DNA from: CAZAYY01 sp964489525
Lineage (GTDB): Bacteria > Chloroflexota > Anaerolineae > Anaerolineales > JABWBV01
DNA: 64,000 nt
Direction: 5' to 3'
Assembly: GCA_964489525.1 (NCBI GenBank)
Contig: CAZAYY010000002.1
Location: 62,001 to 126,000, forward strand
This document shows positions 41,334 to 51,400 of the stretch, piece by piece. How positions within the stretch are numbered: the stretch's first letter is position 1; every line of letters starts with the position of its first letter. A program made the position numbers and the translations under genes. The notes under the pieces are model-generated. The model saw only the letters and a list, made by a program, of their open reading frames with translations. It was not told where the DNA came from and made no database searches.

Positions 41334-41387
41334 TCTTTTTTCTGCATGCCCTTGCATGGCAAGCGCGAGGGTGTTATCATCCTTCAT

Positions 41388-42050
41388 ATGGCTACCGGGT
41401 CAGTCAGGCGCAACCGTGTCCGGATGGTTTTGTTGGTGGTTATCCTGGCGACACTGCCTTGTTACTGCGCCGGCTTCCTCCTGGTCAGCATGGCGCCCGA
41501 TAGGCGGGCACGCCCCACAACAACCGTGACGAGCACAAGCGCTGTTTCCACTGTGTCTCCTGGCAGTACTGCCACCCTTACGCCCCAGCCGACTGGCACC
41601 GGGACGCAAACCCTTACGCCTGTTTTTTCTGGAACCCAGACCCCAACCGTATCTGCAACACCTACCGAAACCGCCAGTGCAACGCCTACACCAACCCAAA
41701 CAGGTACGGTTTCCCCCACGCCTTTCCAACCCAACACCGACACCCCCACGGTAACCCCTTCGCCCACCCGCACCCCAAGCCCCTCGGTAACTTTCACGCC
41801 GCTGCCCACCAGCACGCTTACCCCGACGCGCACCCCCACCCAAACCTTCACGCCGCTGCCCCCCAACCCCTTGACCCCCACACCCCCGCCAAGCAGCCCG
41901 CCGACCCCGCTGCCCACCAACACCTTTACCCACACACCCACGCCAAGCAGAACGCCGACCCCGCTGCCCACCAACACGTTTACGCCAACCCCCACCCCAA
42001 CCGAAACGCCTGGTTTGGATCCCTCGCCAACCGAAACGCCTTCAGGGTGA
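41388..42050 (+). CDS. Thr/Pro-repeat exported or membrane-anchored protein
   Basis: A 220-residue protein. A basic N-terminus (GSVRRNRVRM) and one hydrophobic helix (VLLVVILATLPCYCAGFLLV) are followed by about 180 residues made almost only of Thr, Pro and Ser. The last part holds two 18-residue units (PTPLPTNTFTHTPTPSRT / PTPLPTNTFTPTPTPTET). Such stretches act as extended, possibly O-glycosylated wall or surface stalks. The ATG at 41388 is chosen over 41346 because GAGGGTG lies nearer; the choice is uncertain. No functional domain is attached. Confidence 0.6.
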   Translation: MATGSVRRNRVRMVLLVVILATLPCYCAGFLLVSMAPDRRARPTTTVTSTSAVSTVSPGSTATLTPQPTGTGTQTLTPVFSGTQTPTVSATPTETASATPTPTQTGTVSPTPFQPNTDTPTVTPSPTRTPSPSVTFTPLPTSTLTPTRTPTQTFTPLPPNPLTPTPPPSSPPTPLPTNTFTHTPTPSRTPTPLPTNTFTPTPTPTETPGLDPSPTETPSG

Positions 42051-42077
42051 GTTTTGTCTACAGGATTGGATGAATTT

Positions 42078-43142
42078 ATGGAAGATCTTAAAGAATTTCT
42101 TAAGCAAATGATCAGCCTGCCCGGGCTTTCGGGTTACGAAGACCCGGTTCGCCGCCTGATTCAAGAAAAATGGTCTCCGCTGGCAGATGAAATCAGCATC
42201 AGTAAATTGGGTAGTTTGCATGCTTATAAAAAAGGCAGCGGGGAAACTCCCCGCCCGTCCATTTTGATTGCCACACACATGGACGCGATCGGGATGATGG
42301 TCAATCGCATCCAGGATGGGTTTCTTGGCCTGACCGAAATTGGTGGAATTGACCCGCGCGTTTTGCCCGGCCAACCAGTGATCGTCCATGGCCGGGAAGA
42401 TTTGCCCGGCGTTATCGTGGCTCCTCCTGCCTGGCTGCGCTCTCCCGACCTGGCCGGTGAACCCGCTGGCCTGGACGAGCTGCTGGTGGATACCGGCCTT
42501 TCCCCGCAGCAGGTGGCTCAGTTTGTGCGCCTGGGTGACCTGGTTTCTTTCGCCCAGGCTCCCCTCGAGTTGGGCAAGGATGGACTGGCCGGTCACTCCC
42601 TGGATAATCGGGCGTCCGTTGCGGCGCTCACCCACTGCCTGCAAGCCCTGCAAACCCTGGGGCACTCCTGGGATGTCTGGGCTGTGGCCACCGTTCAGGA
42701 AGAAGAAACCCTGGGCGGAGCCGCAACCTCAGCCTACGACCTGGCTCCCAGCCTGGCGATCGCGATTGACGTTACTTTTGCCAGCGGCCCGGGAAGTTCG
42801 GGTTATAAAGTGTTTGGTCTGGCCAAAGGCCCTGTTTTGGGCATTGGCCCCAATATTCACACAGGCGTTCACCGGGCCGTCAAGGCCGCCAGCGAGCGGC
42901 TGGAAATGCCGGTGCAGCTTGAAATTATGCCGCGCCATTCGGGCACAGATGCCTATGCCATGCAGGTTGCCGGGGCTGGAATCCCCACCATGGTCATCAG
43001 CATTCCCCTGCGCTATATGCACACACCCGTGGAAGTGATCAGCATGAAAGACATTGTCCGGGTTGGGCGGCTGCTGGCCGAATTTATTCACGGCCTCGAT
43101 GCCAGCTTCATGGATAAACTAAGCTGGGACGAAGAAGATTAG
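42078..43142 (+). CDS. M42 family metallopeptidase (first of three)
   Basis: A 354-residue member of the M42 glutamyl/lysyl aminopeptidase family. Metal and catalytic positions: His and Asp in THMDAIG, Asp in SLDNRASV, the Glu pair in VQEEETLGG, Asp in AIDVT, and the late His in RYMHTPVEV. Two positions differ from the consensus: HMDAIG instead of HMDEIG, and LDNR instead of DDR. M42 enzymes form tetrahedral dodecamers that trim peptides in the cytosol. The start is uncertain: ATG 42078 fits the family N-terminus, whereas a TTG at 42054 follows AGGGTGA. Confidence 0.85.
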   Translation: MEDLKEFLKQMISLPGLSGYEDPVRRLIQEKWSPLADEISISKLGSLHAYKKGSGETPRPSILIATHMDAIGMMVNRIQDGFLGLTEIGGIDPRVLPGQPVIVHGREDLPGVIVAPPAWLRSPDLAGEPAGLDELLVDTGLSPQQVAQFVRLGDLVSFAQAPLELGKDGLAGHSLDNRASVAALTHCLQALQTLGHSWDVWAVATVQEEETLGGAATSAYDLAPSLAIAIDVTFASGPGSSGYKVFGLAKGPVLGIGPNIHTGVHRAVKAASERLEMPVQLEIMPRHSGTDAYAMQVAGAGIPTMVISIPLRYMHTPVEVISMKDIVRVGRLLAEFIHGLDASFMDKLSWDEED

Positions 43143-43146
43143 GAAC

Positions 43147-44268
43147 ATGAATATGCCAACCGATCCAAAAAAACAAGAAACTGCCGGGCCGCCGCGAATT
43201 GGCAGCGCCCAGATTGCCTTGCTAAAAAACCTGTGTAATGCCAGCAGCATTTCGGGCTATGAAAGCGAAGTGCGCAAGCTGGTTTTGGAACAGCTTAAGC
43301 CCACTACTGACCAGGTGAAGGTAGACGCCCTGGGCAATGTGCTGGTCACCCGGCTAGGCGCGGCCCCGGGTCCTCGCCTGCGGGTGATGCTTTCCGCACA
43401 CATGGACGAAGTGGGCTTCATCATTGTGCAAGACGATGGTGATGGCATCTTTAAGTTCGAACTGGTGGGCGGGGCAGACCCAGGCCAGCTTGCTGGCAAA
43501 CCGGTCGTGGTCGGCAAAAACCATGTTCCGGGCGTCATCGGGTTCAAACCCATTCACCTGACCACAGCCGCTGAGCGCAAAACCCCCATTGCTTTAGATG
43601 GCCTGCGGATTGATACCGGTATGAATGGCAACGGCAGGGTTAAAGTGGGTGATTACGCCACCTTTGCGCCCAATTTTCAAGAGTTGGGCAGCGGCAGCAG
43701 CCGCAGCCTGGCATCGAAAGCGCTGGATGACCGGGTGGGTGTGGCCAACTTGTTGGAGCTGGTTCGCCACGCGCCACCCAACATTGACCTGCTGGCAGCC
43801 TTCACCACCCAGGAGGAGATTGGCCTGCGTGGCGCAGCGGCGGCGGCTTATGCTTTTGACCCCGACCTGGCCATCGCGCTGGATTGCACGCCAGCCAACG
43901 ATTTGCCGCCGTTCGAACCTGATCATGAAAACGAGCGCTATAACAGCCGCCTGAACCATGGCCCCGCCCTGTATGTGAGTGATCGGGGTACCATCTCTGA
44001 CCCGCGCCTGGTGCGCCATTTTATTCAAACTGCCGAAGCCGCCGGCCTGCCCTACCAGATTCGCCAACCAGGCGGCGGTGGAACCGATGCAGGCGCCATT
44101 CACAAAAGCCGGGCGGGCATTCCCTCCATTTCGATCTCCGTTCCGGGCCGCTATCTCCATACCCCCATTTCGATGATTCGCCTGGCAGATTGGCGCAGCA
44201 CCCTGGCGCTGGTTTACACCGGCCTGGCGCAGCTTTCGCCCGACCTGCTGGCCGGGGACCGCCAATAA
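43147..44268 (+). CDS. M42 family metallopeptidase (second of three)
   Basis: A 373-residue M42 aminopeptidase with consensus ligands: HMDEVGFII, LDDRVGVANLLEL, the Glu pair in TQEEIGLRGAAAA, ALDCT and RYLHTPISM. The N-terminus has a short extra tail before the family's first helix. It starts 4 bases after its paralogue and is followed by a third copy, so the three are one operon and could form mixed TET-type particles. Confidence 0.88.
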   Translation: MNMPTDPKKQETAGPPRIGSAQIALLKNLCNASSISGYESEVRKLVLEQLKPTTDQVKVDALGNVLVTRLGAAPGPRLRVMLSAHMDEVGFIIVQDDGDGIFKFELVGGADPGQLAGKPVVVGKNHVPGVIGFKPIHLTTAAERKTPIALDGLRIDTGMNGNGRVKVGDYATFAPNFQELGSGSSRSLASKALDDRVGVANLLELVRHAPPNIDLLAAFTTQEEIGLRGAAAAAYAFDPDLAIALDCTPANDLPPFEPDHENERYNSRLNHGPALYVSDRGTISDPRLVRHFIQTAEAAGLPYQIRQPGGGGTDAGAIHKSRAGIPSISISVPGRYLHTPISMIRLADWRSTLALVYTGLAQLSPDLLAGDRQ

Positions 44269-44293
44269 CCCTTGTATTTTGAGGAAAACGACC

Positions 44294-45292
44294 ATGCTAA
44301 ATGTATCCAAAGCACTGATTCAAAAAATTGTCCAAACCACCGGACCGTCCGGCTTCGAACAGCAAGTGCGCGCCCTGGTTGCTGCTGAAATCCAGGGGCA
44401 TGCCGATGAGATTAAAACCGATGCACTTGGCAACCTGGTTGCCCGCAAAGGAACCCCGGGCCAGGGTAAAAAAATCATGGTTTCAGCTCACATGGATGAA
44501 ATTGGCGTGATTGTCACCCATGTGGACAAGCAGGGGTTTGCCCGTTTCACAGCCTTGGGCGGCGTTTTCCCTCGCAACTGCGTGGGTGCCCGCGTTCGTT
44601 TTTTAAATGGCGCTGCAGGGGTGATTGGGGTTGAGTCTTCCTCGGGCGCGCCCGGCCCGCTGTCGGAAATGTATATTGATCTGGGTTCTTCCAGCGATAA
44701 AACCTGCCCGGTTAAAGTGGGCGATGTGGCCGCTTTTGAACGCGAGTTTTACGACCTGGGCGACCGGCTGGTTTCCAAGGCCATGGACGACCGGATTGGG
44801 GTTTACGTTGCGCTTGAAGCCTTGCGCCAGTTGAACGAAACTCCCAATGAAGTCTATTTTGTCTTCAGCACCCAGGAAGAAGTGGGGCTGCGCGGCGCAA
44901 CCACCTCGGCTTTTGGCGTTAATCCAGACATTGGCATCGCGGTAGATGTCACCGGCACGGGCGACACCCCCAAAGCCGATAAGATGGAAGTCGCCCTGGG
45001 TAAAGGAACCGCCATAAAAGTGCGCGATGCCGGGATGATTTCAGACCCACGCATGGTGGAATGGATGGTGAAAACAGCCCAAAAAGAAAAAATCCCCTAC
45101 CAGCTCGAAATTTTAACCTTTGGCACCACCGATGCCCGCGCCATTCAAACGACCCGGGCAGGGGTGCCCTCTGGTTGTATCTCCATCCCTTGCCGGTATA
45201 TTCACACACCTTCTGAAATGGTCAGTACTGCAGATGTCCATGCTTCCATCCAACTGCTGGTGGCCTTGCTGCGCCAGCCAGTCCGGATTTAA
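44294..45292 (+). CDS. M42 family metallopeptidase (third of three)
   Basis: A 332-residue M42 aminopeptidase and the most canonical of the three: SAHMDEIGVIV, MDDRIGVYVAL, the Glu pair in TQEEVGLRGATTSA, AVDVTGTGDTP and RYIHTPSEMVS. The ATG at 44294 has TTGAGGAAA upstream; a TTG at 44279 is part of that site. The next gene, a lipoprotein, begins two bases after its stop. Confidence 0.9.
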   Translation: MLNVSKALIQKIVQTTGPSGFEQQVRALVAAEIQGHADEIKTDALGNLVARKGTPGQGKKIMVSAHMDEIGVIVTHVDKQGFARFTALGGVFPRNCVGARVRFLNGAAGVIGVESSSGAPGPLSEMYIDLGSSSDKTCPVKVGDVAAFEREFYDLGDRLVSKAMDDRIGVYVALEALRQLNETPNEVYFVFSTQEEVGLRGATTSAFGVNPDIGIAVDVTGTGDTPKADKMEVALGKGTAIKVRDAGMISDPRMVEWMVKTAQKEKIPYQLEILTFGTTDARAIQTTRAGVPSGCISIPCRYIHTPSEMVSTADVHASIQLLVALLRQPVRI

Positions 45293-45294
45293 CC

Positions 45295-46632
45295 ATGTTA
45301 TCCGTGCGAACCCCTGACCACCTCGGCGGCACGGGCCTTTCCGGGCGCCGCACCGCCTGGTTGGTTGCAGCGGTTGTTCTGCTGGGGCTGCTGGCTGCCT
45401 GCAGTACCCAGGCGTTAGAGCCCACCCCCATTCCTGGGGGTACCACCCCACAGCCCACGGCCTCACAGGTGGAGGAAAGCACTCCAACACCCCAGCCCGA
45501 CACCAACCCCAGCCAACTGCGCATTTGGGTCCCTCCCCAGTTCGATCCATCTGGCAGCAGTACCGCCGCGGTATTAATGCAGGAATGGCTGGAAGAGTTC
45601 AGCCTTAACCACCCGGGCATTCGTGTGGAAGTGCGCGTCAAAACCCTGAGCGGCCCGGGCAACCTGCTTGAATCCCTGGCGGCAGCCCGGGCAGTTGCAC
45701 CCGCCGCCCTGCCAGACCTGGTGGCGCTTTCCCGTACCGACTTGGAATCGGCAGCCATCAAAGGCCTGCTTTTCCCTTTTCCCAACCAGGTTGACCAGGT
45801 AAACAGCGAAGATTGGTACGATTATGCCCACGAGCTTTCTCGAATCAACAACACGCTTTTTGGTGTGCCATTCGCAGGGGATACCCTGGTTTTGCTGTAT
45901 CGCCCGGCTGCTTTTGAGCAGCCCCCAACCGATTGGGACGCCCTGAAATCCTCTCCGCGGCCGATGTTGTTTGCTGCAAATTCACCCCAGGCCTATGTCA
46001 CCCTGGCGCTTTACCTGGCGGCTGGCGGTGAAGTGGAAGATGCGCTTGGCCGCCCGGCGGTTAACGCCCAGGCTTTGTTGAATGTGTATGACTTTTATTC
46101 ATCTGGAAGGCAAACCGGTTTGTTTTTGGGTTCTGTGAACAGCTATACCAGCGAATCACAAGTGTTGGATGCCTACCGGGCCAACCAGGCCGACCTGGCG
46201 GTCACCTGGCTTTCGCAGGCTTTAGGGGCCAACCTGCCCGACAGCGCCATTGCCGCCCTGCCAACCCCCGGAGGTGCACCCCTGGCCCTGGTGACCGGTT
46301 GGGTTTGGGCACTGACCACCACAGACCCTGCCCGGCAGGCCCTGGCTGCGGAACTTGCTTATCACCTGGCCGACTCGGGTTTTTTGGGGGAGTGGAGCCA
46401 GGCCGCGGGCTATTTCCCCTCTCGAACGGCCTCTGGGGAAGCCTGGGCCGAATCGCCCTACCAACCCCTTTTGAGCCGCACGGCGCTCACGGCCCGGATG
46501 GTGCCGACCCTCCAGGTGTTGAACACCCTTGGCCCGGCCTTTCAGAAGGGAGCCGCCAGCGTAATTTCCCTGCGTTCCACCGCTCAAGACGCTGCGGCCC
46601 AGGTGGCCAATCAGTTTCCTTCCCTTCCTTAA
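45295..46632 (+). CDS. Extracellular solute-binding lipoprotein (ABC-type, orphan)
   Basis: A 445-residue lipoprotein. A hydrophobic signal (TAWLVAAVVLLGLLAAC) ends in the lipobox near residue 35, and a Pro/Thr linker is followed by a family 1 solute-binding fold. Typical segments are FGVPFAGDTLVLLYRPAAFEQPP and TDWDALKS. Such proteins capture sugars or peptides for an ABC importer, but no permease or ATPase gene is adjacent. The ATG follows the M42 gene by two bases, so uptake and peptidase activity may be linked. Its TAA overlaps the stop of the convergent gene. Confidence 0.82.
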   Translation: MLSVRTPDHLGGTGLSGRRTAWLVAAVVLLGLLAACSTQALEPTPIPGGTTPQPTASQVEESTPTPQPDTNPSQLRIWVPPQFDPSGSSTAAVLMQEWLEEFSLNHPGIRVEVRVKTLSGPGNLLESLAAARAVAPAALPDLVALSRTDLESAAIKGLLFPFPNQVDQVNSEDWYDYAHELSRINNTLFGVPFAGDTLVLLYRPAAFEQPPTDWDALKSSPRPMLFAANSPQAYVTLALYLAAGGEVEDALGRPAVNAQALLNVYDFYSSGRQTGLFLGSVNSYTSESQVLDAYRANQADLAVTWLSQALGANLPDSAIAALPTPGGAPLALVTGWVWALTTTDPARQALAAELAYHLADSGFLGEWSQAAGYFPSRTASGEAWAESPYQPLLSRTALTARMVPTLQVLNTLGPAFQKGAASVISLRSTAQDAAAQVANQFPSLP

Positions 46633-47558
46633 GCCCGGTAGTGCCGCGCCAGTTCCGACGCATAGGCTGACCCTAACAGGCCTGCGTTTGCATGCACCCA
46701 TTCAGTAAAGCGAGTGGCTCCTGCCGGTGCCGAATCGGTAACCAATAAATTTTGCGCCAGGCCTTCCACTTCATCTGCCGTCAACACCACATCCCGTAAA
46801 ACAACCCCAATGATTTGCGAAAGGCGCAGCGCCAGGCCAGGGGGTAGGTGCAGCAAACCCACCCGTCTGCCCAGGGCCTGCGCCAGCGTGGCAACCAGTT
46901 GGTTAAAGGTGAACGTTTCTGGCCCGATGGCGTCAATCACTTCATTGCTTTCCCTCGCCCCAGCCGCAGCGGCCAGCCCGGCCAGGTCTTCCACATATAG
47001 CGGCTGCAGCTGATATTCCCCAGACCCTGGAATGACAAAAAATGGGAAGCGCCGCAGCAGATAGGCAATGTTGTTAATCAAAATGTCCTCTTTGCCAAAA
47101 ATGACCGTAGGCCGCAAGATGCAGTAAGAAAGGCCGGAGTGAACCAGGTCTTTTTCCAGTTCGGCTTTGCCTTTAAAGTAGGGCAGGTTGGAATCGAGGG
47201 ACGGGTTCGTGATGCTCACATGCACCACACGACGCACCCCGGCAGCCTGGGCTGCTTCAAACAAGCGCCGGGTGTTGGCCACAGCCTGTGCATAGGTTGT
47301 GGTTCCATAGTTGAAGCGCACCCAGTAGGTGTTATACAGCGTGTCAACCCCCTCCAAACTGGCAGCCAGCGCTGCGGGTTGCTCAAAATGAAATGGAAAA
47401 GCCCGCACTTTTTCGCCAAACGGGTTCGGCCGGTTCGGGCTGCCGGTTAAGGTGATGACCTGCTGCCCGGAAGCCAGCAGGCGGCGGGTGATGTATTGGC
47501 CGGTATATCCAAAAGCACCGGTCACGGCGTTCAGGGGGGCGGTATGGTTTTGGGACAT
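46629..47558 (-). CDS. NAD(P)-binding epimerase-like protein (NmrA/NDUFA9-like SDR)
   Basis: A 309-residue atypical short-chain dehydrogenase. The nucleotide motif VTGAFGYTGQYITRRLL starts at residue about 11. VVHVSITNPS and the KAELEKDLVHSGLSYCILRPTVIFG segment follow, then VEDLAGLAAAAG, as in NDUFA9-like and NmrA-like proteins. The reaction is unknown; many members regulate or bind quinones or flavins. Its stop shares bases with the plus-strand lipoprotein stop (TTAA). A GbsR regulator lies upstream on the same strand and may control it. Confidence 0.8.
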   Translation of the reverse strand: MSQNHTAPLNAVTGAFGYTGQYITRRLLASGQQVITLTGSPNRPNPFGEKVRAFPFHFEQPAALAASLEGVDTLYNTYWVRFNYGTTTYAQAVANTRRLFEAAQAAGVRRVVHVSITNPSLDSNLPYFKGKAELEKDLVHSGLSYCILRPTVIFGKEDILINNIAYLLRRFPFFVIPGSGEYQLQPLYVEDLAGLAAAAGARESNEVIDAIGPETFTFNQLVATLAQALGRRVGLLHLPPGLALRLSQIIGVVLRDVVLTADEVEGLAQNLLVTDSAPAGATRFTEWVHANAGLLGSAYASELARHYRA

Positions 47559-47602
47559 GGGGTATATTCTCCAGTGGCGAAATGGGGTGGTAGTGGTTGG
47601 GT

Positions 47603-48136
47603 TTATTTTTTGTTTCCCAGCAGGCGTTCCAGGGCGCTGGTGCGAAATTCATCCAAAGCCAGCAAAATGGATACCAGACGGTCCAGCCCGTGGAAGAAGT
47701 CTTGCATGGTTTTGAGCCGTTTCTGATAAAACAGGGCGGTTTCGGTTTGTTCTGGAGGCAGGTTTTTGGCTTCCGAGAGCATTTCCAGGCTTTCGTTCAC
47801 CGAGTTCAGGGCATGGTCGAACTCACTTTTGTTGCGCTCTTGAAGGATTTTCTTGAAAATTTTCCAAAAATCCGGTTCGGCAGTGTAGTAATCCTTGCGT
47901 GAACCGAGTTCAAAATGCTTGTGCACCAGCCCGAGGCGTTCGAGCTGGCGGATATTGACGCTGACTGCGCCCTTGGTTACGCCAACCTGTTCCACCAAAT
48001 CGTCCAGCGAAAGGGGGGCAGAGGAAAGATAGAGCGCCCCAAATAATGCACCCATTGCTTTCGGGAAGCCCCAAAATTGACTGATCCGGCTGAGTCCTTG
48101 TATCGTATGATTTTTTACCTGTTCGAGTTTTTCCAT
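47603..48136 (-). CDS. GbsR/MarR family transcriptional regulator
   Basis: A 177-residue winged-helix regulator of the GbsR type: SRISQFWGFPKAMGALFGALYLS at the start, then the HTH SLDDLVEQVGVTKGAVSVNIRQLERLGL and a wing with RKDYYTAEPDFWKIFKKI. A long C-terminal dimerisation helix follows. GbsR proteins control compatible-solute or membrane-related genes. It is transcribed from a consensus promoter with a perfect palindrome at the expected start of transcription, which indicates autoregulation. The SDR gene starts 44 bases downstream and is probably in the same operon. Confidence 0.88.
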   Translation of the reverse strand: MEKLEQVKNHTIQGLSRISQFWGFPKAMGALFGALYLSSAPLSLDDLVEQVGVTKGAVSVNIRQLERLGLVHKHFELGSRKDYYTAEPDFWKIFKKILQERNKSEFDHALNSVNESLEMLSEAKNLPPEQTETALFYQKRLKTMQDFFHGLDRLVSILLALDEFRTSALERLLGNKK

Positions 48137-48153
48137 TTTGTTTATTTCCGAAT

Positions 48154-48201
48154 GTTTAGAAACTTCTAAACGTATTATATAATAAAAACAAAAAATGTCA
48201 A
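48154..48201 (-). promoter_or_regulatory. GbsR promoter and operator
   Basis: On the minus strand TTGACA (48201-48196) and TATAAT (48179-48174) are 16 bases apart. Directly downstream lies the palindrome GTTTAGAA (48154-48161) / TTCTAAAC (48164-48171) with a 2-base centre, over the likely transcription start. Confidence 0.85.
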
Positions 48202-48345
48202 GAACGGGTTTCCGAAGGTGGTCCGGGGATTACAAAACCAGGACAATCCAAACCGATTGCTTAAGGTAGCCCTCGGCAATCCCCGGAAACTTTCTAAAAT
48301 TACTTTTCGCGATTTATAAAACCCCAAACATTGTCATAATCTGGT

Positions 48346-48391
48346 TATAATCGTGTCTATTCAAGCCCCCACCCTGCGGGGAACAGGGTGG
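48346..48391 (+). promoter_or_regulatory. Candidate -10 and leader hairpin before the kinase gene
   Basis: TATAAT occurs at 48346-48351 without a clear -35. The leader then forms a hairpin, CCACCCTG (48369-48376) with CAGGGTGG (48384-48391). The gap 48137-48431 shows no gene. Confidence 0.45.
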
Positions 48392-48431
48392 ATGGGTGAA
48401 TCGCACCTGAGCATCAACTTGTACACGGGAC

Positions 48432-51400
48432 ATGAACCATCCTCATTTATTTGACGGACGCTATATTTTGCACGAACCTTTAGGGCAAGGAGGCATGGGG
48501 GTTGTGCACCGGGCCACCGACCGGCTGAACGGCCAGGTGGTTGCCCTCAAGCGCGTCCTGCCGCAGGGCATACCCGCCCAACCCTGGCCGCCCAAAACCA
48601 CCCAGACCAGCCTTTCGCGCCATCGTTTTTCAATTGCCCTGGCCAACGAGTTCAAAGCCCTGGCTTCGCTGCGTCATCCGCATATCATCAGTGTGATTGA
48701 GTATGGTTTTGATGACCAACGCGCCCCTTATTTCACCATGGAATACCTGGATGATGCCCGTCCATTATTAGAGGCATCCCATAACGCCCCGGTTGAAACT
48801 CGGGTTCGCTATTTATTGGAACTGCTGCAGGCGCTGGCCTACCTGCACCGGCACGGCATTTTGCATCGCGACCTTAAGCCGGCCAATGTTGTTGTGTCTG
48901 GCCAGCAGGTCAAAGTGTTGGATTTTGGCCTCGCAGCCATTTTTGAGACCGCCACAGAGCCAGTAGGCACGTTGATGTACATGGCCCCAGAAGTGATTGA
49001 GGGTGGGGCGCTCAGTGAGGCTGCAGATTTATTTGTCGTAGGCATTCTGGCCCACCAGGTTCTGACCGGCAGGCATCCATTTCAGGCCGCTACACCCGAA
49101 GAGTTTTTCCTGGCTTTGCTCAACAACCCGGTTGCGTTGGACGATTTTCCTCCAGAAGCACCCTTGGGTGAGGTGGTGAAAAAGCTGCTTTCCCGCCGGC
49201 CCGACCAGCGCTACCAACGGGCTGACCAGTGTTTAAAAGATATTTACCACTGTCTCGGCTGGCATTTGCCGCCGGAAAGCCCCGAAATTTTGGAAAGCCA
49301 CCTGCAGGCAGCACGCTTTGTCGGACGCCAGGCTGAAATGGACCGTTTGATGACTGCCCTCGAGCGTGCTCTGGACGGGCGCGGCTCCGCCATCCTGGTC
49401 GGGGGCGAGAGTGGTGTGGGTAAGTCGCGCCTGCTGCAGGAGGTTCGCAGCCGGGCAATGGTGCGGGGGATGCAGGTCCTTAATGGGCAGGGGGTTAGCG
49501 AGTCGGGGGGATATCCGTTCTTATTTTGGCGTGCCCCGCTGCAGCGTTTGCTGCTTACCACACCGGTTAGCGATAGAAGCGCCGGCGTTTTGCGTGAAAT
49601 CTTGCCGGATATTGACACCATTCGGGGTGCTGCCAGCCAGCCCCCGCCTGTCCTCGAACCCCTGGCGGCTCGCCAGCGCCTTTTAAGTGAAATTGCCGGG
49701 GTGTTCAAAGCCCAAGAACGTCCCACACTGCTCATCCTGGAAGATTTGCAGTGGGCGGTGGAAAGCCTGGAAGCGCTGCGCTGGCTGGTTCGCCAGGTTG
49801 CCAATATGCCGTTGGTGATTGTGGGCAGCTACCGCGACGATGAAGCCCCCAACTTGCCTGCCCAGCTGGTGGGGATGGAAATTTTGCGGCTGGGCCGCCT
49901 GACTGCAGCAGAAATATCAGAGCTGAGCACTTCTATGCTTGGCGAGGCCGGCAAACAGCCTGATGTGGTTCAACACCTCCAGCAGCAGACCGAAGGCAAT
50001 GTCTTTTTCCTGGTAGAAGTGGTGCGCAGCCTGGCCCAAAATGCCGGCCGGATCAGTGCCATTGACCTGGCCGGCGTTTCCGACAGCCTGATTCCTTCAG
50101 GTGTCCAGGCGCTGATTCAACGCCGGTTGGCCTATGTGCCCCCTGAGGACCAGGATTTGTTGAAGGTTGCCGCAGTGGCTGGGCGCCAGCTTAACCTGGG
50201 TTTGCTCAGCGCGGTTTTGCTTGCCAGGGGAAATCATCCGGCCAACCTGGACCGCTGGTTGGCGCAGTGTGCCGATGCCTTTGTTCTCGAAGTACACGAA
50301 GGGCGCTGGCGTTTTGTTCATGATAAACTGCGTGAAGGCCTGCTGGCCAACGTTGGGGAGCAGGAGTTATTAACATTACACCGGTTGGTCGCCCAAACCC
50401 TGGAAAAGTTGGATGAACCCCTGGCCGACCGGGCGCCTTCACTGGTGTTTCACTGGCACAAAGTGGGTGATCGCACCAAAGAGTTTCACTACGCCATGCT
50501 TGCTGCCCGTTTTGCCGTGTCCAGCCTCGCCAATCACGATGCCCTTTACTACTATCGCCGGGCATATGATCTGCTGCCTGAAGGGGCTCCAGAAGCGCAG
50601 GCAGCCAGCCACGCCCACCTTCTCCAGCAGATCATCACCTATGCTGGATTGCTTGCCAACCATGATGAACAGCGCTTCGCCTTGGAAACCTATTCGGACC
50701 TGGCCCAATCCCTGGGTGCCGAGGCAACCTGCGAGGCCGCTCTGCTTTGGGCTGGCTATCATTATAAAACGGGCAGCTATCCAGAAGCACTCAAACAGGC
50801 TGCCGGGGCATTTTCTACCGCACAGCAGGCGAGCCTGCCGGTTTTCGGGGCCCGCAGCCTGCTCCAGCGCGCGGATGTCCTGCTCGAACAGGCCAAAAAC
50901 GATGAAGCCCTGGCCTGCTACCTTGACGCGCTTCCGGTTTTCCAGGCCCACAGCCTAAAAGCATTTGAGGCCCAGGCTTTGAGCGGCATTGGTGAAGTGT
51001 ACTATACCCAGATGAAATACGCGGAAGCCAGGCAATCGTGGGAAACTGCTGTTGAAATCTACCGCATGGCGGGTATTCGCCAGGGGGAGGCTGAATCGCT
51101 GCGAAAAATTGGCAAACTTCTGACCATTCTTGGCAAAAACGAAGAGAGCAAGCCCTATTATCTTCAATCGCTCCGGCTCAACCGGCAAATTGGCGACCGG
51201 TTTGGCGAAGCACTCTGCACCAATAACCTGGGAATTGTCATCGAATACCAGGGTGATTATGCAGCTGCCCTGGAATATTTTCGCCAGTCTCTCGCCATTT
51301 TCCAGGAAACCGATAACCCCCAATGGGAGTCGCGCCTTTTGGGCAACATTGCCATCTTGTTTGTGCGGGTGGGCAACTATACAGAAGCCCAGGTTTATTC

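Noticed and set aside
41400..41995. Gly/Val-rich open frames opposite the Thr/Pro-repeat gene
   Set aside because: They are the reverse complement of the repeats. Only the plus strand has a signal/anchor helix and the Thr/Pro pattern known from this phylum.
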